The translations under genes and the position numbers were made by a program. A DNA stretch of 64,000 bases, taken from assembly GCF_034092415.1 (NCBI RefSeq), contig NZ_CP139304.1, positions 62,001-126,000 of the forward strand. Reading direction: 5' to 3'. The notes beneath the pieces are model-generated. The model was not told where the DNA came from, searched no databases, and saw only the letters and a program-made list of their open reading frames with translations. Source of the DNA: Prochlorococcus sp. MIT 1341 (GTDB taxonomy: Bacteria > Cyanobacteriota > Cyanobacteriia > PCC-6307 > Cyanobiaceae). Position 1 is the first letter of the stretch; each line of letters starts with the position of its first letter. This document shows, piece by piece, positions 53,990-62,260 of this stretch.

Positions 53990-54691
53990 CCATTGGTGGA
54001 GTCTCTTGCTGAACGCATTCAACAGCGTAGATGCGAACTGCCTGAATTGCGTCAGATAACACTTGATTCAGATCTAGCTGCCATTACCGGAACCTTAGAT
54101 GGAGAAGAGATTTTTCTCTGGAATGAAATTCACCTTTGCAAAGGGATGCGCAAATTACATCTTGAAATTGCGATCCTTGGCTCGGGGTTGCAGATTCTCC
54201 ATTGCGTGTTTTTCCCTGACCCTAATTTTGATTTGCCCATTTTTGGCACAGATGTTGTAGTTGGGTCAGCAGGTGTTTCGGCTGCAATTGTTGATCTTTC
54301 CCCTGTTACAGGGATCCTTCCAAATGAATTAACCCTTCAATTGGAAAAACTCTCGATTCCAAGCTTTAAGCAAGTTAGAGATTTACCCTCCTGGGGCTCT
54401 ATTTTTTCCCCTTATGTCAAATTTATTAGACCGGCTAATAGATTTGAAGAGTCTTGTTTTTTGGAATTGGTTGATGACTATTTGAGTTGTCTTCTAGCTG
54501 AACTTTATCGGTCAAGTGCTGATCGATTAGATACAACCTCTACCATGAACAGATATAAGGGTCAGCTGAACTATTGCAATCAACAGAAACGCAACGACAA
54601 GACAAGGCGAATACTCAAGAAAGCCTTTGGTACCCAATGGGCAGAGCGTTATATCGAGGAGGTTTTGTTCGATATGCCTTTAGCGCCTTAA
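53951..54691 (+). CDS. pcyA: Phycocyanobilin:ferredoxin oxidoreductase
   Basis: Reduces biliverdin IX-alpha to phycocyanobilin with four electrons from ferredoxin. In 246 residues the catalytic Glu72 (LHLEIAIL), His84 (ILHCVFFPD) and Asp101 (LPIFGTDVVVG) are present. Each is offset by 4 from Glu76, His88 and Asp105 of Synechocystis PcyA, so the enzyme should be functional. It starts at GTG 53951. The stop overlaps the next ATG (TAATG), coupling it to the devB-like gene. A bilin enzyme in a phycobilisome-poor cell points to remnant phycobiliproteins or a bilin photoreceptor/signal. Confidence 0.94.
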   Translation: MVLQLSINGDGLHPLVESLAERIQQRRCELPELRQITLDSDLAAITGTLDGEEIFLWNEIHLCKGMRKLHLEIAILGSGLQILHCVFFPDPNFDLPIFGTDVVVGSAGVSAAIVDLSPVTGILPNELTLQLEKLSIPSFKQVRDLPSWGSIFSPYVKFIRPANRFEESCFLELVDDYLSCLLAELYRSSADRLDTTSTMNRYKGQLNYCNQQKRNDKTRRILKKAFGTQWAERYIEEVLFDMPLAP

Positions 54692-55596
54692 TGAGAGCAA
54701 GGCTCATTTCCTTTGGTATTAGGAGTATAGGAGCCATTGCTTTACTAGGAGGTTGTATGAGCCTTCCAATTAGTGAGCCTCAATCAACTACTTCTTTTGA
54801 AGAGGAAGTGGTTCAGCCTTTAAGGTCAGTTGCTGCCCTTGGTCAATTGGAGCCTGCTGGAGATGTGCGTCGCCTTGCTTCGCCAGTAAGTGGGTTTGGG
54901 GGAACTCCAAGAGTTCTTCGGTTGAATGTTCGTGAAGGAGATGAGGTTAAGAAAGGTCAGGTGCTAGCTGTATTTGATAGTCGCCCCAGAATACTTGCTG
55001 ATTTAGATGGTATAAAGGCTCGTATTGATAGGGTTGAGGTTGAGATAGATTTGAAAGAGAAAGAGGTCTCGAGATATGAAAAAGCAGCTTCTCAAGGGGC
55101 TACTTCATTAGTTTTATTAGAGGAGAAATATAATCAATTGCAAACTTTAAAAGGACTTTTAAAAGAATATTTAGCTGAATCTCGTGGTTTAGAAGTTGAC
55201 CTTCAAGATAGTGAATTGAAGACTCCAATAGATGGTGTGGTCCTCAGGATTCATACCCAGGAGGGAGAAAGATCTGGCAATGAAGGAGTTCTTGAGGTTG
55301 GCGCTAATAAAATTATGGAAGCTTTAATAGAGGTTTACGAGTCAGATGTTAATAGGGTTCAGATTGGACAGAGAGTTGAATTAATTAGTGAGAATGGGGG
55401 GTTTCGAGGAACTTTGTTTGGAAATGTTCAAAGGATAAGTCCACAGGTTCGTCAGCGGAGGGTTCTTTCTACTGATCCAACTGGTGATGCTGATGCAAGG
55501 GTCGTTGAGGTGAGGATTTCCTTAGATCCCAAATCTGCATCTTTGGTTACTCAACTGACAGGAATGAAAGTTATTGCTCGTTTTCAAGAATTGTGA
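54691..55596 (+). CDS. devB: DevB-like membrane fusion protein, predicted lipoprotein
   Basis: 301 residues. An N-terminal signal ends in the lipobox-like LLGG-Cys22, so it may be lipid-anchored, which is not usual for DevB. HlyD-type features follow: a lipoyl half GTPRVLRLNVREGDEVKKGQVLAVF, a coiled coil about residues 110-170 (VEIDLKEKEVSRYEKAAS), the second half LKTPIDGVVLRIHTQEGE, and a beta-barrel. It links an inner-membrane DevCA pump to an outer-membrane channel. The ATG overlaps the pcyA stop and devC overlaps its end by 4 bases. Confidence 0.88.
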   Translation: MRARLISFGIRSIGAIALLGGCMSLPISEPQSTTSFEEEVVQPLRSVAALGQLEPAGDVRRLASPVSGFGGTPRVLRLNVREGDEVKKGQVLAVFDSRPRILADLDGIKARIDRVEVEIDLKEKEVSRYEKAASQGATSLVLLEEKYNQLQTLKGLLKEYLAESRGLEVDLQDSELKTPIDGVVLRIHTQEGERSGNEGVLEVGANKIMEALIEVYESDVNRVQIGQRVELISENGGFRGTLFGNVQRISPQVRQRRVLSTDPTGDADARVVEVRISLDPKSASLVTQLTGMKVIARFQEL

Positions 55597-56765
55597 GAAC
55601 TTCTGTTTTCAGAAAGAGAAGAATTCCTTTGGCGTGGTTATTGCTTACTCGCCAGCCTTTCAGATTGTTGGTTGCACTCGCAGGAATATGTTTTGCTGGG
55701 ATTCTAATGTTCATGCAACTTGGTTTTCGGGAAGGGCTTTTTGATGCAAGCGTGACAGTTCATCGTTTATTTGATGCTGATTTGGTAATGATGAGTCCTC
55801 GCTCAATGAGTTCAATAAGTATGAGCGGATTCCCTCAGCGACGTCTTGTCCAAGCAATGGCGCATAAGGATGTTCAGGGAATTACTCCGGTTAATTGGAA
55901 CTTTTTACTTTGGCGAAATCCTAAGACACTTTCTACTAGGTCAATTCTCGTCTTGGGCTTTGAGCCAAGTAACTCCTTATTTAAAGATCCAACACTTAGG
56001 GAGAAATCTCAAGCACTTAAAAGTTATAGGCGGGTTTTATTTGATGAACGGTCTCGGAGTGAATTTGGTCCTATTAAAGATTGGTTTCTTCAAGGACGTG
56101 TGATTGAGACGGAATTAGCTGGTAAGAGAGTAAGAGTTGAAGGTTTAGTTAGTCTTGGTCCCTCTTTTGGAGCTGATGGTAACCTTCTAACAAGCAGAGA
56201 AACATTTTTGGAATTGCTCCCTAGCACTCCTCCAGGGAGCATAGAGATTGGATTGATAAGGCTCAGTCAAGATGCAAACCCCAAAAAAGTGGCTGCTTCT
56301 ATTAAGAAAAGCTTGCCTTCCGATGTGAAAATTCTTACCAGAAAAGGTTTTATTGACTTTGAGAAGAATTATTGGAGAAGTAGTACTTCAATTGGGTTCA
56401 TTTTTAGCCTTGGAGCTGCGATGGGATTTGTAGTTGGTTCTGTGATTGTTTATCAAATCCTTTATAGCGATGTAAGTGACCATCTCGCTGAATATGCCAC
56501 TTTGATGGCGATGGGCTACAAATTGAAAACACTTTTTGGCGTGGTAGCTCGTGAGGGTGTCTTGTTGGCAATCATGGGTTTCGTCCCTGCTTATGCGGCT
56601 GGAGAGGGCTTGTATGCACTTGTGAGGAATTCAACTAATCTTCCAGTTGCTATGGATTTGGAGAGAACTATTTTTGTCTTCACTTTGATTCTGTTTATGT
56701 GCATGGGATCCGCTTTATTGGCAATGCGTAGATTGGTTGATGCTGACCCTGCAGAGATTTTTTAA
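55593..56765 (+). CDS. devC: DevC-like permease
   Basis: 390 residues of the FtsX/MacB-like DevC family. It has one N-terminal helix with ARQPFRLL-like basic start (RIPLAWLLLTRQPFRLLVALAGICFA) and a large periplasmic domain. Three C-terminal helices follow (IGFIFSLGAAMGFVVGSVIVY, AIMGFVPAYAAG, TLILFMCMGSALLAM). DevBCA exports glycolipids in heterocysts; related pumps in unicellular cyanobacteria export unknown envelope or polyketide compounds. It is normally followed by devA, but here a complete ABC exporter gene lies between. Confidence 0.92.
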   Translation: MRTSVFRKRRIPLAWLLLTRQPFRLLVALAGICFAGILMFMQLGFREGLFDASVTVHRLFDADLVMMSPRSMSSISMSGFPQRRLVQAMAHKDVQGITPVNWNFLLWRNPKTLSTRSILVLGFEPSNSLFKDPTLREKSQALKSYRRVLFDERSRSEFGPIKDWFLQGRVIETELAGKRVRVEGLVSLGPSFGADGNLLTSRETFLELLPSTPPGSIEIGLIRLSQDANPKKVAASIKKSLPSDVKILTRKGFIDFEKNYWRSSTSIGFIFSLGAAMGFVVGSVIVYQILYSDVSDHLAEYATLMAMGYKLKTLFGVVAREGVLLAIMGFVPAYAAGEGLYALVRNSTNLPVAMDLERTIFVFTLILFMCMGSALLAMRRLVDADPAEIF

Positions 56766-56891
56766 ATGAAACATTTATAATAGTCGCTTCTAAGCCATTC
56801 GTTTTCCTGAAGGACTTACCTTTTTGAACCTAAGGATAAATTCCTCATAGGATTATAGAATGTGAATCACTCTTCCAGATTTTACGAATAG

Positions 56892-58661
56892 ATGTCCAAT
56901 TCCGAATTAAATAATAAGCAGGATTTAAGTACTCAAAAGATTCTATTAATAATTTTTTCTAGTTTAAGTAAACAGAGGAAAGTTCATGTTTCTGGTGTGT
57001 TGTTGGTAATGATTACTTGTGCTTTGTTAGAGTTTTCTACTCTTATTGTAGTTACTCCTTTTTTGCTTTCTATTTCTGAGCCGGAAGCATTTAAGGAAGC
57101 ATTCTTTGTAAGGTTATTGCAAAGTCATCTTGGTGCTTGGGACTCCAGTAAATCCTTGCTTCTGATGTCAGTGATTTTTGGCTTCTTAGCTATTTTTACT
57201 GCAATGATAAAGATATTAAATCTCTGGAGTATTGAGAAATTAGTTGCAGCAATTGGGTGTGATTTTAGTTGCGAAGCCTTTCGTAGAACTTTATATCAGC
57301 CATACAATGTACACCTCTCACGCAATAGCTCATTTCTAGTCAATGTAATTACTAGAAATATTGATGATTGTCTGGTCACTATTAGAGCATTGATGCAATT
57401 CATTACTTCCTTTCTAACTATCATTGCCTTGTTGATAGCACTAACATTAGTAGACTCTAGTTTTGTAATTGCTGCTTTTTTACTCTTTTCTTTGGCCTAT
57501 GCATTTATTGCATCATTATTAAAACGAAGGCTTAATCGAAACAGTAAAGTTGCTTCAATATCTGGTGAAAAACATGTAAAAGTTTTACGCGAAGGTCTAG
57601 GAGCTATAAGAGATATACTGATAGATGGCACACAGAACTTTTATCTGAAAATATATAGGCAAGCTGATGAATCTATGAGAGCTGCTTTTGCTCAAGCCAA
57701 TTTCTTTGCATATTCGCCGAAATTAATTTTAGAAGCACTAGGTTTATTTGCATTAGTAATAATTACGTTTTTTACTTATCAGCAAAAAGGATCATCTGTT
57801 CAATTGCTGCCTATTTTAGGCACGGTTGCTTTTTGTGCTCAGAGGCTTCTGCCTGCCATGCAACAATGTTATATTGCTTGGGCTAATCTTAATAGCTCAC
57901 AGGTTGCTATTAATGATGTTATATCCTTAGTAAATCAGCCGCTCGGGATTAATATTGATAGAGGCAAATGTAATCAATTTACAATTGAAAAAAGCATTGA
58001 AATTGTAAATTTGTCTTTTTCTTATTCAAAAGACCGGGAGGAGGTTCTTAAAGGCGTTGATTTTGAGATAAAGAAAGGAGAAAGAGTGGCAATCGTCGGT
58101 CAGACAGGAAGTGGTAAGAGTACTTTAATGACTTTGTTAATGGGGTTACTAAGGCCAACAAAGGGATATGTTTTTGTTAATGGGTTGGATATTAATAGCG
58201 ACACCAATTTAGAGCTTTTAGAGGCCTGGAAAAGTTCCATTGCACATGTTCCTCAAAACATCTATTTGGCTGATACAACAATTGCTGAGAATATTGCCTT
58301 TGGACAGCCAAGGGATTTAATTAATATTGAATCCGTAAGGAGTGCATCAAAACAGGCAATGTTAGATCAGTTTGTATCCAGACTTCCTTATGGGTATGGA
58401 ACATTGGTTGGGGAGCGGGGTTCAATGCTAAGTGGTGGACAACGTCAAAGATTGGGAATAGCTAGGGCCTTGTATAAAGGAGCTGATGTGCTTTTTTTTG
58501 ACGAGGCTACAAGCGCATTAGATGATGAAATTGAATCTTCAATTATTAATACCATTCGTGGATTAAGTAAAGATCTAACAATAATAGTTATCGCTCATCG
58601 AAAATCTAGTATTGAGATGTGTGATAAAATTCTTCGTCTAAGTGATGGCGCGATTGTTTAG
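56892..58661 (+). CDS. ABC exporter resembling oligosaccharide/lipid flippases (PglK type)
   Basis: 589 residues with six helices (about 30-330) and a nucleotide-binding domain. Walker A is IVGQTGSGKSTLM, signature LSGGQRQRLGIARAL, Walker B VLFFDEATSALDDE and switch His IIVIAHRKSS. The membrane part has the AYSPKLILEALGLFALVIITFF-type helix found in PglK-like flippases. The gene is noticeably AT-richer than devB/devC and lies in the middle of a devBCA-type cluster, with 126- and 72-base gaps. A role in flipping a lipid-linked sugar is inferred; the substrate is not known. Confidence 0.88.
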   Translation: MSNSELNNKQDLSTQKILLIIFSSLSKQRKVHVSGVLLVMITCALLEFSTLIVVTPFLLSISEPEAFKEAFFVRLLQSHLGAWDSSKSLLLMSVIFGFLAIFTAMIKILNLWSIEKLVAAIGCDFSCEAFRRTLYQPYNVHLSRNSSFLVNVITRNIDDCLVTIRALMQFITSFLTIIALLIALTLVDSSFVIAAFLLFSLAYAFIASLLKRRLNRNSKVASISGEKHVKVLREGLGAIRDILIDGTQNFYLKIYRQADESMRAAFAQANFFAYSPKLILEALGLFALVIITFFTYQQKGSSVQLLPILGTVAFCAQRLLPAMQQCYIAWANLNSSQVAINDVISLVNQPLGINIDRGKCNQFTIEKSIEIVNLSFSYSKDREEVLKGVDFEIKKGERVAIVGQTGSGKSTLMTLLMGLLRPTKGYVFVNGLDINSDTNLELLEAWKSSIAHVPQNIYLADTTIAENIAFGQPRDLINIESVRSASKQAMLDQFVSRLPYGYGTLVGERGSMLSGGQRQRLGIARALYKGADVLFFDEATSALDDEIESSIINTIRGLSKDLTIIVIAHRKSSIEMCDKILRLSDGAIV

Positions 58662-58733
58662 TTAGGTTCAGGATGTAAATGCTATTTTTCTCAAGCTGCT
58701 AGGTTGTTTTCGTTAAAGGATTTTTTCTAATAG

Positions 58734-59429
58734 ATGCCCACTGAGTTTTTGCAAACTGTATGTATTCAAGGATTAAGCCATTGGTTTGGCGAAGGAGAGA
58801 TGCGTAGAAAGGTTCTTGACTCTATTTCATTAGAGATTAAACCTGGAGAAGTTGTTTTGTTAACTGGCCCATCGGGATGTGGAAAGACAACTTTGCTCAC
58901 TCTTATCGGTGCATTAAGAACTGTACAGGAGGGTAATCTTTCTGTTCTAGGTAATCAACTTAGAGGCTCTTCTCGAAAGGTCCGTCAACATTTAAGACGA
59001 AATATTGGGATGATTTTTCAAGGGCATAATTTATTGCGTTGTCTTACAGCTGAACAAAACGTACAAATGGGTGCGGATTTGTTACGTGATCTGACTTACC
59101 TTGATCGACGAGAACTTGCAAGAGAATGGCTTCGTTCTGTTGGTCTTGGTGACCAATCCAAAAAGTTGCCTCAGGATCTATCTGGGGGGCAGAAACAAAG
59201 AGTTGCTATTGCAAGAGCTCTGGCAGCTAGGCCAAAACTTCTTCTTGCTGATGAGCCAACAGCTGCTTTAGATAGTGTTTCAGGCAGGGAGGTGGTCGAG
59301 TTGCTTAAGCGTCTTGCTAGGGATCAATCCTCTTCTGTCTTGATCGTGACTCATGATCCAAGGATTCTTGACGTTGCTGATCGTTTGTTAAAAATGGAGG
59401 ATGGCCATTTAATTCCATCATTTGGGTAA
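58734..59429 (+). CDS. devA: DevA-like ATPase
   Basis: 231 residues of the MacB/LolD-like ATPase class. Walker A is LLTGPSGCGKTTLLTLIGAL, Q-loop IGMIFQGHNLL, signature DLSGGQKQRVAIARALA, Walker B LLLADEPTAALDS and switch His VTHDP. The N-terminal ILQGLSHWFGEGE-type strand matches DevA. It should energise the DevC permease two genes upstream, although the flippase-like gene separates them. The start is ATG at 58734. Confidence 0.92.
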   Translation: MPTEFLQTVCIQGLSHWFGEGEMRRKVLDSISLEIKPGEVVLLTGPSGCGKTTLLTLIGALRTVQEGNLSVLGNQLRGSSRKVRQHLRRNIGMIFQGHNLLRCLTAEQNVQMGADLLRDLTYLDRRELAREWLRSVGLGDQSKKLPQDLSGGQKQRVAIARALAARPKLLLADEPTAALDSVSGREVVELLKRLARDQSSSVLIVTHDPRILDVADRLLKMEDGHLIPSFG

Positions 59430-59466
59430 GGTTAGGTGAAGATCTTTAATTCGTATTCTTCTAAAC

Positions 59467-59622
59467 ATGTCTAAGCGAAGGAACCTTAAGAAGGAAAAGC
59501 AAGAGCGCAACCGCGCTTATGCCCGTAAGTTTAAAAAGCGTAAGCTTCGTAATGATGGTCGTGGTGAAGGAGCCGGTAATGGCGTAACAGGCACAGCCAA
59601 TAATGGAGGCGCAGCGGATTGA
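59467..59622 (+). CDS. Small basic conserved-type protein (51 aa)
   Basis: The frame from ATG 59467 starts MSKRRNLKKEKQERNRAYAR and continues with a Lys/Arg cluster. It then changes to a Gly/Asn/Ala-rich tail (GEGAGNGVTGTANNGG) and ends at TGA 59620-59622. I recall the SKRRNLKKEK N-terminus in other cyanobacterial genomes, which supports coding. It is strongly basic, so nucleic-acid binding is plausible. It sits between devA and a glycosyltransferase, 37 bases after devA. Confidence 0.75.
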   Translation: MSKRRNLKKEKQERNRAYARKFKKRKLRNDGRGEGAGNGVTGTANNGGAAD

Positions 59623-59706
59623 TCTTTCATGTGGCTTTATTTGAAAGTAGGTAAAGTGATCTGTGGGATCTATTGCCTTTATTGAAAACTTTTAAATTTT
59701 TCTAGG

Positions 59707-60642
59707 ATGTTTGTCAGCGTTGTAATACCTACATATAACCGTCTGCCGATTCTTCAAAAATGTCTTTTGGCATTAGAAAGTCAGGTTTTGAGATCTCATT
59801 CGGATGATTTCGAAATAATTTTGGTTGATGATGGATCTACTGATGGGACTCTTCAATGGCTTCAGAGAGAAGAAGATAGATTTCCACATTTGAAACTTTT
59901 TAGTCAAGAGCATGGAGGTCCGGCAAAAGGGAGGAATCATGGAGTAGCAAAATCTCGCGGTGATGTAATAATTTTTATCGACAGTGATCTAGTTGTTACT
60001 GATGGTTTTCTTGATTCTCATTTGAGCGCCCTTAAGCAAGCTTGGAAAAGACAGGGAAACAAGCTGTGTTTTACGTATGGATCAGTAATCAATACTTCTA
60101 ACTTTGATAACCCAACTTCCGAGCCTCATAAGATAAGCGATGTTTCTTGGGCCTATTTTGCAACTGGAAATGTTGCTATAGATAGAGAAATCTTAGAGCA
60201 ATCCGGATTATTTGATATTACTTTTTGCCTTTACGGATGGGAAGATTTGGAGTTGGGTGAAAGGCTTCGAAAAATGCGAGTAAAGCTTGTCAGGTGTCCT
60301 GAGGCTAAAGGTTATCACTGGCATCCTTCACTTACTATTAATAGTATTCCTCGTTTGATTAGAGTAGAAATTGAGCGTGCAAAGATGGGTTTAGTTTTTT
60401 ATAGGAAACATCCCTCAAGAAGGGTTAGGTTCATTATTCAATTTACAGTTTTTCATTTGATCCTTTGGGAACTTCTTACTCTTGGAGGATTAATCAATGA
60501 GAGGACTCTTCGACCTTTGTTGGCATGGTTGATCCGTAGAGGTAAAGCTGGAATAGCCATGGAATTGCTCAGAGTCCCTTTGAATCGCATAGGAGTAAGA
60601 GCACTTTTCAGGGAGGCTTCATTGGCCGGATTCCATTTTTAA
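59707..60642 (+). CDS. Family 2 glycosyltransferase
   Basis: 311 residues with a GT-A fold. The N-terminal strand is VVIPTYNRLPILQKCLLALE, the nucleotide-sugar Asp pair is in LVDDGSTDGTLQWL (Asp41, Asp42), the DSD metal motif is at 92-94 (IDSDLVV), and the catalytic-base motif is YGWEDLELGERLRK. The C-terminal basic part probably sits on the membrane. Donor and acceptor are unknown. Its place directly after the devBCA-type cluster suggests a glycolipid or polysaccharide job, but the spacing allows an independent transcript. Confidence 0.92.
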   Translation: MFVSVVIPTYNRLPILQKCLLALESQVLRSHSDDFEIILVDDGSTDGTLQWLQREEDRFPHLKLFSQEHGGPAKGRNHGVAKSRGDVIIFIDSDLVVTDGFLDSHLSALKQAWKRQGNKLCFTYGSVINTSNFDNPTSEPHKISDVSWAYFATGNVAIDREILEQSGLFDITFCLYGWEDLELGERLRKMRVKLVRCPEAKGYHWHPSLTINSIPRLIRVEIERAKMGLVFYRKHPSRRVRFIIQFTVFHLILWELLTLGGLINERTLRPLLAWLIRRGKAGIAMELLRVPLNRIGVRALFREASLAGFHF

Positions 60643-60695
60643 CCCTTTGTTTGATAAATTGGGGTGTACATAAATTCCGCACACTTGTCTGTTTC

Positions 60696-60739
60696 GGGTG
60701 ATGCTCTATTTAAGCTGTCTTAGCTTTCAGTAGCATCCC
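60696..60739 (+). promoter_or_regulatory. Structured rpsB leader, possible ribosomal-protein autoregulatory element
   Basis: GGG(TG)ATGCT (60696-60705) pairs with AGCATCCC (60732-60739). Inside it, AAGCT (60712-60716) pairs with AGCTT (60722-60726), leaving a nearly symmetric internal loop (CTATTT/TCAGT). There is no T-run after it, so it is not a terminator. It lies 35 bases before the rpsB ATG. A leader bound by S2 or another ribosomal protein is inferred from position and shape alone. Confidence 0.4.
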
Positions 60740-60774
60740 TGGCAGGTGGAGGCGAACCCGAAACTTTAAACAAC

Positions 60775-61491
60775 ATGGCTGTAGTAACTCTTTCAGAGAT
60801 GATGGAAGCTGGTGCACATTTTGGGCATCAGACTCGAAGATGGAATCCCAAAATGTCTCGCTATATCTACTGTGCGAGAAATGGCGTACACATTATTGAC
60901 CTTGTAAAGACTGCTGTATGCATGAATCATGCATATAAGTGGACTCGTACCGCTGCAAAAAGTGGAAAACGCTTCCTCTTTGTTGGTACTAAGAAGCAAG
61001 CCTCTGAAGTTGTTGCTATTGAGGCAAGTAGATGTGGAGCGGCTTACGTTAATCAGAGATGGCTAGGAGGCATGCTTACTAATTGGACAACGATGAAAGC
61101 TCGCATCGATCGTTTAAAGGATCTTGAGAGGATGGATTCCAGTGGTGCAATTGCAATGCGTCCAAAAAAAGAGGCAGCAGTTTTACGTCGCGAGTTAGAA
61201 AGGCTTCAAAAGTATCTCGGCGGGTTAAAGGGGATGAGGAGATTGCCAGATGTAGTGGTGTTAGTTGATCAAAGACGTGAAACAAATGCTGTTCTTGAGG
61301 CGCGAAAGCTAGATATTTCTTTGGTTTCTATGTTGGACACCAACTGCGATCCAGACCTTTGCGAAGTTCCTATACCTTGCAATGACGATGCTGTCCGATC
61401 AGTGCAATTAGTTCTTGGAAGACTTGCTGATGCTATTAATGAGGGACGACATGGTTCAAATGATCAGAGAGGAGGTGACACTCCCCACTGA
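60775..61491 (+). CDS. rpsB: 30S ribosomal protein S2
   Basis: 238 residues, normal for S2. It begins [20 protein letters not shown]. Further blocks are [54 protein letters not shown] and [22 protein letters not shown]. It binds 16S rRNA between head and platform, near the S1 attachment area. tsf follows after ~90 bases, the standard bacterial order. A structured leader precedes the gene. Confidence 0.98.
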   Translation: MAVVTLSEMMEAGAHFGHQTRRWNPKMSRYIYCARNGVHIIDLVKTAVCMNHAYKWTRTAAKSGKRFLFVGTKKQASEVVAIEASRCGAAYVNQRWLGGMLTNWTTMKARIDRLKDLERMDSSGAIAMRPKKEAAVLRRELERLQKYLGGLKGMRRLPDVVVLVDQRRETNAVLEARKLDISLVSMLDTNCDPDLCEVPIPCNDDAVRSVQLVLGRLADAINEGRHGSNDQRGGDTPH

Positions 61492-61579
61492 TTTTTTATC
61501 AGCGATAACCCCTTTTCTGTCAGCTCATAAGAAACTGCTGATCAGAATTTTCCATTCCTTTATTAAACTTGCTTAAAAA

Positions 61580-62236
61580 ATGGCGGAAGTAACAGCCAAG
61601 TTAGTCAAAGACCTGCGGGATAAAACTGCTGCAGGAATGATGGACTGTAAAAAAGCCCTTTTAGAAAATGATGGGGATTTGACCAAGGCGACGGAGTGGT
61701 TGCGCAAAAAGGGTATCGCAAGTGCTGAGAAGAAATCAGGGCGAGTCGCGGCTGAGGGTGCTATTGGGAGTTATATCCATACCGGTGCAAGAGTGGGAGT
61801 ACTTCTCGAGTTAAATTGTGAAACTGATTTCGTTGCACGTGGCGAACTCTTTCAAGGGCTCCTTAGAGATGTCGCTATGCAGATAGCGGCCTGTCCTAAT
61901 GTTGAGTATGTAAACACTGATGAGATACCTGATCAAGTTATTGAGAATGAGAAATCAATTGAGATGGGACGTGACGACCTTTCTGGAAAGCCAGAAGAAA
62001 TGAAAAAAAGGATAGTAGAAGGGCGAATTGGTAAAAGACTTAAGGAACTGGCTTTAATGGAACAACCTTTTATTAGAGATAGCTCCTTAACTGTTGCTGA
62101 ACTTGTTAAACAGGTGGCAGGCCAGATTGGAGAGAATGTCAAAATTCGTCGCTTCACAAGATTTACTCTTGGAGAAGGAATTGATATTGAAAAGACAGAT
62201 TTTGCATCTGAAGTTGCTTCAATGTCAGTTGGTTGA
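61580..62236 (+). CDS. tsf: Elongation factor Ts
   Basis: Nucleotide exchange factor for EF-Tu. It has 218 residues, the short cyanobacterial/plastid form. It begins with the UBA-like domain [23 protein letters not shown] (TDF-interacting region) and continues [15 protein letters not shown], the EF-Tu contact, ending in a single core half. The start is ATG at 61580. It forms the usual rpsB-tsf unit; a 24-base gap separates it from the next gene. Confidence 0.98.
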   Translation: MAEVTAKLVKDLRDKTAAGMMDCKKALLENDGDLTKATEWLRKKGIASAEKKSGRVAAEGAIGSYIHTGARVGVLLELNCETDFVARGELFQGLLRDVAMQIAACPNVEYVNTDEIPDQVIENEKSIEMGRDDLSGKPEEMKKRIVEGRIGKRLKELALMEQPFIRDSSLTVAELVKQVAGQIGENVKIRRFTRFTLGEGIDIEKTDFASEVASMSVG

Positions 62237-62260
62237 TTCTCCTTAGAACATAACCTTATT

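Noticed and set aside
61492-61579. Inverted ATCAGC/GCTGAT between rpsB and tsf
   Set aside because: Only 6 bp with a loop of nearly 30 bases and no T-run; not a credible terminator or element.
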